Shown here: one piece after another, positions 62,402 to 64,000 of the stretch | Numbering within the stretch: position 1 is the stretch's first letter | Layout: each line of letters starts with the position of its first letter | From: Chloroflexota bacterium | GTDB taxonomy: Bacteria > Chloroflexota > Anaerolineae > Anaerolineales > Villigracilaceae | Length of the DNA stretch: 64,000 nt | Direction: 5' to 3' | Assembly: GCA_019873735.1 (NCBI GenBank) | Contig: JAIOAQ010000004.1 | Coordinates: 60,025-124,024 of the forward strand | The notes under the pieces: generated by a model | What the model saw: the letters and a program-made list of their open reading frames with translations, nothing else | What the model was told of the DNA's origin: nothing | Databases searched by the model: none | Made by a program: the position numbers and the translations under genes

Positions 62402-63699
62402 GCGATCTTCTCAATCTTCCAATCCAAACGCGGGCGCACCATGCCCTGGCGCGGTTCGGGCCATTGCATGCCGGGAGCGCCGGAGGCATCCACATTGAAG
62501 GCCAACGCCTGCTCATCCTGAAAATAGCGGCGGACGCCAAAAGAACTGGCATTCACACCCAGCGCATAACGGCCTTCGTTGAAAAAGTCGGCCGGCAGGG
62601 TACAGCGGCTGATGTAATGACCGGCCTGGCGGACGCTGTGCCGTTCAAACATGCCGCCATCGTCGGTGTCAAAAGAGGTGAGCACGTACTCGCCGCGCAT
62701 GGTACTCAGGTAAAACCCAACCCGCAGGCCGGTCAGCGGCGCGCTGAGATGATATTCCCATTCCAGCGTAGCCGGTTCTACCGAGCGGATGGTATCCACC
62801 ACTTGACCGCGGCGGTCTTTAAGCCGCAGGGCAATCGGACGGAAAGGTGCCGCCGAGGCGGGGATTTCATCTTCATCCCAAAGGCGTTCTCCTGCCTGGG
62901 CCTGGCCGGAGGAGAGATAAAAGTCCACGGCTTCTTGCGTGGGGCCGCGCATGATGAGTCTGCCTTTGTCCAGGACGATGGCCTCGCTGGTCAGGCGCAG
63001 GATGGCCGACATATTGTGGCTGACAAAAAGCACCGTGCGGCCTTGCTGGGCCACGTCGCCCATCTTGCCCAGGCACTTCTTCTGAAATTCAGCGTCACCC
63101 ACTGCCAGCACCTCATCCACCACCAGGATCTCCGGTTCCAGGTGCGCAGCGACGGCAAAAGCCAGCCGCAGGTACATGCCAGAGGAGTAACGCTTGACGG
63201 GGGTATCAATAAATTGCTCAACTTCTGAGAAGGCGACAATTTCATCAAACTTTCTTTCAATCTCGGCTCGTTTCATGCCGAGGATTGCGCCGTTCATGTA
63301 GATGTTCTCGCGTCCGGTCAATTCAGGGTGAAAACCGGTGCCGACCTCCAGCAAGGAGCCAACCCGGCCGCGCACGACAACCAAGCCTTTGGTTGGCTCG
63401 GTCACCCGTGAAAGGATCTTGAGCAGGGTGCTCTTGCCGGCTCCATTGCGGCCAACGATGCCCAGCACCTTGCCCTCTTCCAACTCAAACGAGACATCAT
63501 CCAATGCCCAAATGTAGTTGCGCGCCGGAGCATGTTCGGAATGCGCCTCCGGACGGCCAAAAGCAGATTTCGCCAGCCGCACCGGCGCGCTGATCGTATC
63601 TACCAGCACATCACGCAACATGCCATAACGGAACCTGGTTTGGGCTGTGCCAATTTTGTATCGTTTTCCTAAGCCTTCAACTCGAATCGCTATTGTCAT
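62398..63699 (-). CDS. Polysaccharide ABC transporter ATPase with Wzt-type carbohydrate-binding C-terminus
   Basis: This 433-residue protein has Walker A GRNGAGKST (83-91), a signature YSSGMYLRLAFAVAA, and Walker B LVVDEVLAVGD. From about residue 270 there is a beta-rich region of the Wzt C-terminal type that recognises the glycan's end. The ATG at 63699 was chosen; an in-frame TTG at 63726 is unlikely. It works with the permease gene just upstream to export O-antigen-like glycan. Confidence 0.9.
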   Translation of the reverse strand: MTIAIRVEGLGKRYKIGTAQTRFRYGMLRDVLVDTISAPVRLAKSAFGRPEAHSEHAPARNYIWALDDVSFELEEGKVLGIVGRNGAGKSTLLKILSRVTEPTKGLVVVRGRVGSLLEVGTGFHPELTGRENIYMNGAILGMKRAEIERKFDEIVAFSEVEQFIDTPVKRYSSGMYLRLAFAVAAHLEPEILVVDEVLAVGDAEFQKKCLGKMGDVAQQGRTVLFVSHNMSAILRLTSEAIVLDKGRLIMRGPTQEAVDFYLSSGQAQAGERLWDEDEIPASAAPFRPIALRLKDRRGQVVDTIRSVEPATLEWEYHLSAPLTGLRVGFYLSTMRGEYVLTSFDTDDGGMFERHSVRQAGHYISRCTLPADFFNEGRYALGVNASSFGVRRYFQDEQALAFNVDASGAPGMQWPEPRQGMVRPRLDWKIEKIA

Positions 63700-63748
63700 T
63701 GTTGTTTTATTTCCTAATGCACACAAAACAAGGGATTCACCTGAGGTG

Positions 63749-64000
63749 CTAAATCATGTCTGCAAAGGTACGTTCCATATTGCGGAAGTAGAACAAGCCG
63801 CTGACCAGCAAGAGCAGAGAAATCCCGGCCGAGACCCACAGTGCGGCATCTGGCCCGTTACCGGCATTGAGCAATGCCCAGCGAAAGCCGTTGACAACGC
63901 CTGCCATCGGGTTGAGCGAATAGACCAGTTGCCAGTTGGCAGAGATAATCTTGGACGAGTAGGCCACCGGCGTGATGAACAGCCAGAATTGGGTCAGGAA
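63749..64000 (-). CDS. Polysaccharide ABC-2 permease, C-terminal part (5' end outside window)
   Basis: This open frame enters from the right edge. The visible 83 residues (FLTQFWLFITPVAYSSKI onwards) contain the conserved YSLNPMAGVVNGFRWALL and the last membrane helix (WVSAGISLLLLVSGLFYF). These match the C-terminal end of Wzm/TagG-type permeases. It pairs with the ATPase that starts 49 bp downstream. Confidence 0.88.
   Translation of the reverse strand, partial: FLTQFWLFITPVAYSSKIISANWQLVYSLNPMAGVVNGFRWALLNAGNGPDAALWVSAGISLLLLVSGLFYFRNMERTFADMI

Noticed and set aside
1..64000. CRISPR array, tRNA or rRNA genes
   Set aside because: No direct repeats with regular spacers; no T-loop GGTTCGAATCC-like sequence or rRNA-like stretch was seen by eye. 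The 81-bp array is coding and has no spacers.

Overview
The window looks like a chromosomal segment of a Chloroflexota bacterium, most likely class Anaerolineae. This is inferred from a moderately high GC content, secreted proteins with long Thr/Pro-rich linkers, a DUF3090 plus SCO1664 gene pair, NBR1-type Ig lipoproteins, a separate methylmalonyl-CoA mutase large subunit, and ssb grouped with DUF3467 and a translin-like gene. No rRNA, tRNA, CRISPR array or intact transposase was seen.

Layout. Positions 1-7211 (plus strand) hold the end of mscL, a PcrA/UvrD helicase, a homocysteine methyltransferase-MTHFR fusion, type III pantothenate kinase, a NodB-type deacetylase lipoprotein and a PRPP synthetase. 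Positions 7289-11228 (minus) hold methylmalonyl-CoA mutase and a membrane GAF-GGDEF protein. Positions 11560-17270 (plus) hold DUF3090, a SCO1664-type kinase-fold protein, homoserine dehydrogenase, a HAD protein, a DUF389 membrane protein and a phosphohexomutase. Positions 17731-26250 (minus) form one tightly packed operon of membrane proteins around a GlmL/MutL-type ASKHA ATPase and a 941-residue zinc-ribbon protein with 17 short D-W-L motifs. Positions 26408-30209 (minus) hold an aldo/keto reductase, two Ig-like lipoproteins and lysine 2,3-aminomutase. Positions 30391-34176 (plus) hold DegV, GNAT and EamA proteins, then ssb-DUF3467-translin-membrane protein. Positions 34407-37521 (minus) hold a sensor kinase and a receiver-GAF protein, both without the phosphoacceptor Asp. 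Positions 37723-40658 (plus) hold an MFS transporter, a NYN/YacP protein and a histone-deacetylase-fold amidohydrolase. Positions 40674-43617 (minus) are a small glycan cluster, and 43976-48505 (minus) is the dnaG-rpoD-pyrD operon. From 49009 to the right edge (minus) lies a large surface-polysaccharide locus: glycosyltransferases, sugar-nucleotide cytidylyltransferase, NeuB- and PseB-like enzymes, an AAC(3)-fold acetyltransferase, DUF4910, a sulfotransferase, a methyltransferase and a Wzm/Wzt-type ABC exporter.

The most striking non-coding signal is a family of four short elements (73-121 bp) at 192, 15663, 17391 and 48832. Each begins with GTAA and carries inverted termini. All are flanked by 8-bp direct repeats: exact in two copies, 7/8 in one and 6/8 in one. 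GTAA ends plus 8-bp duplications fit a MITE mobilised by an IS66-family transposase. Two copies sit inside older palindromic repeats. A second recurring signal is a -10 hexamer placed exactly 6 nt before the start codon of genes that have no visible Shine-Dalgarno, which suggests leaderless transcription.

The strongest candidate for an undescribed system is the 17731-26250 operon. Seven genes overlap or lie 1-6 nt apart (an eighth is 34 nt downstream), combining an ASKHA ATPase with several membrane proteins and a protein carrying an amplified docking-motif-like array.
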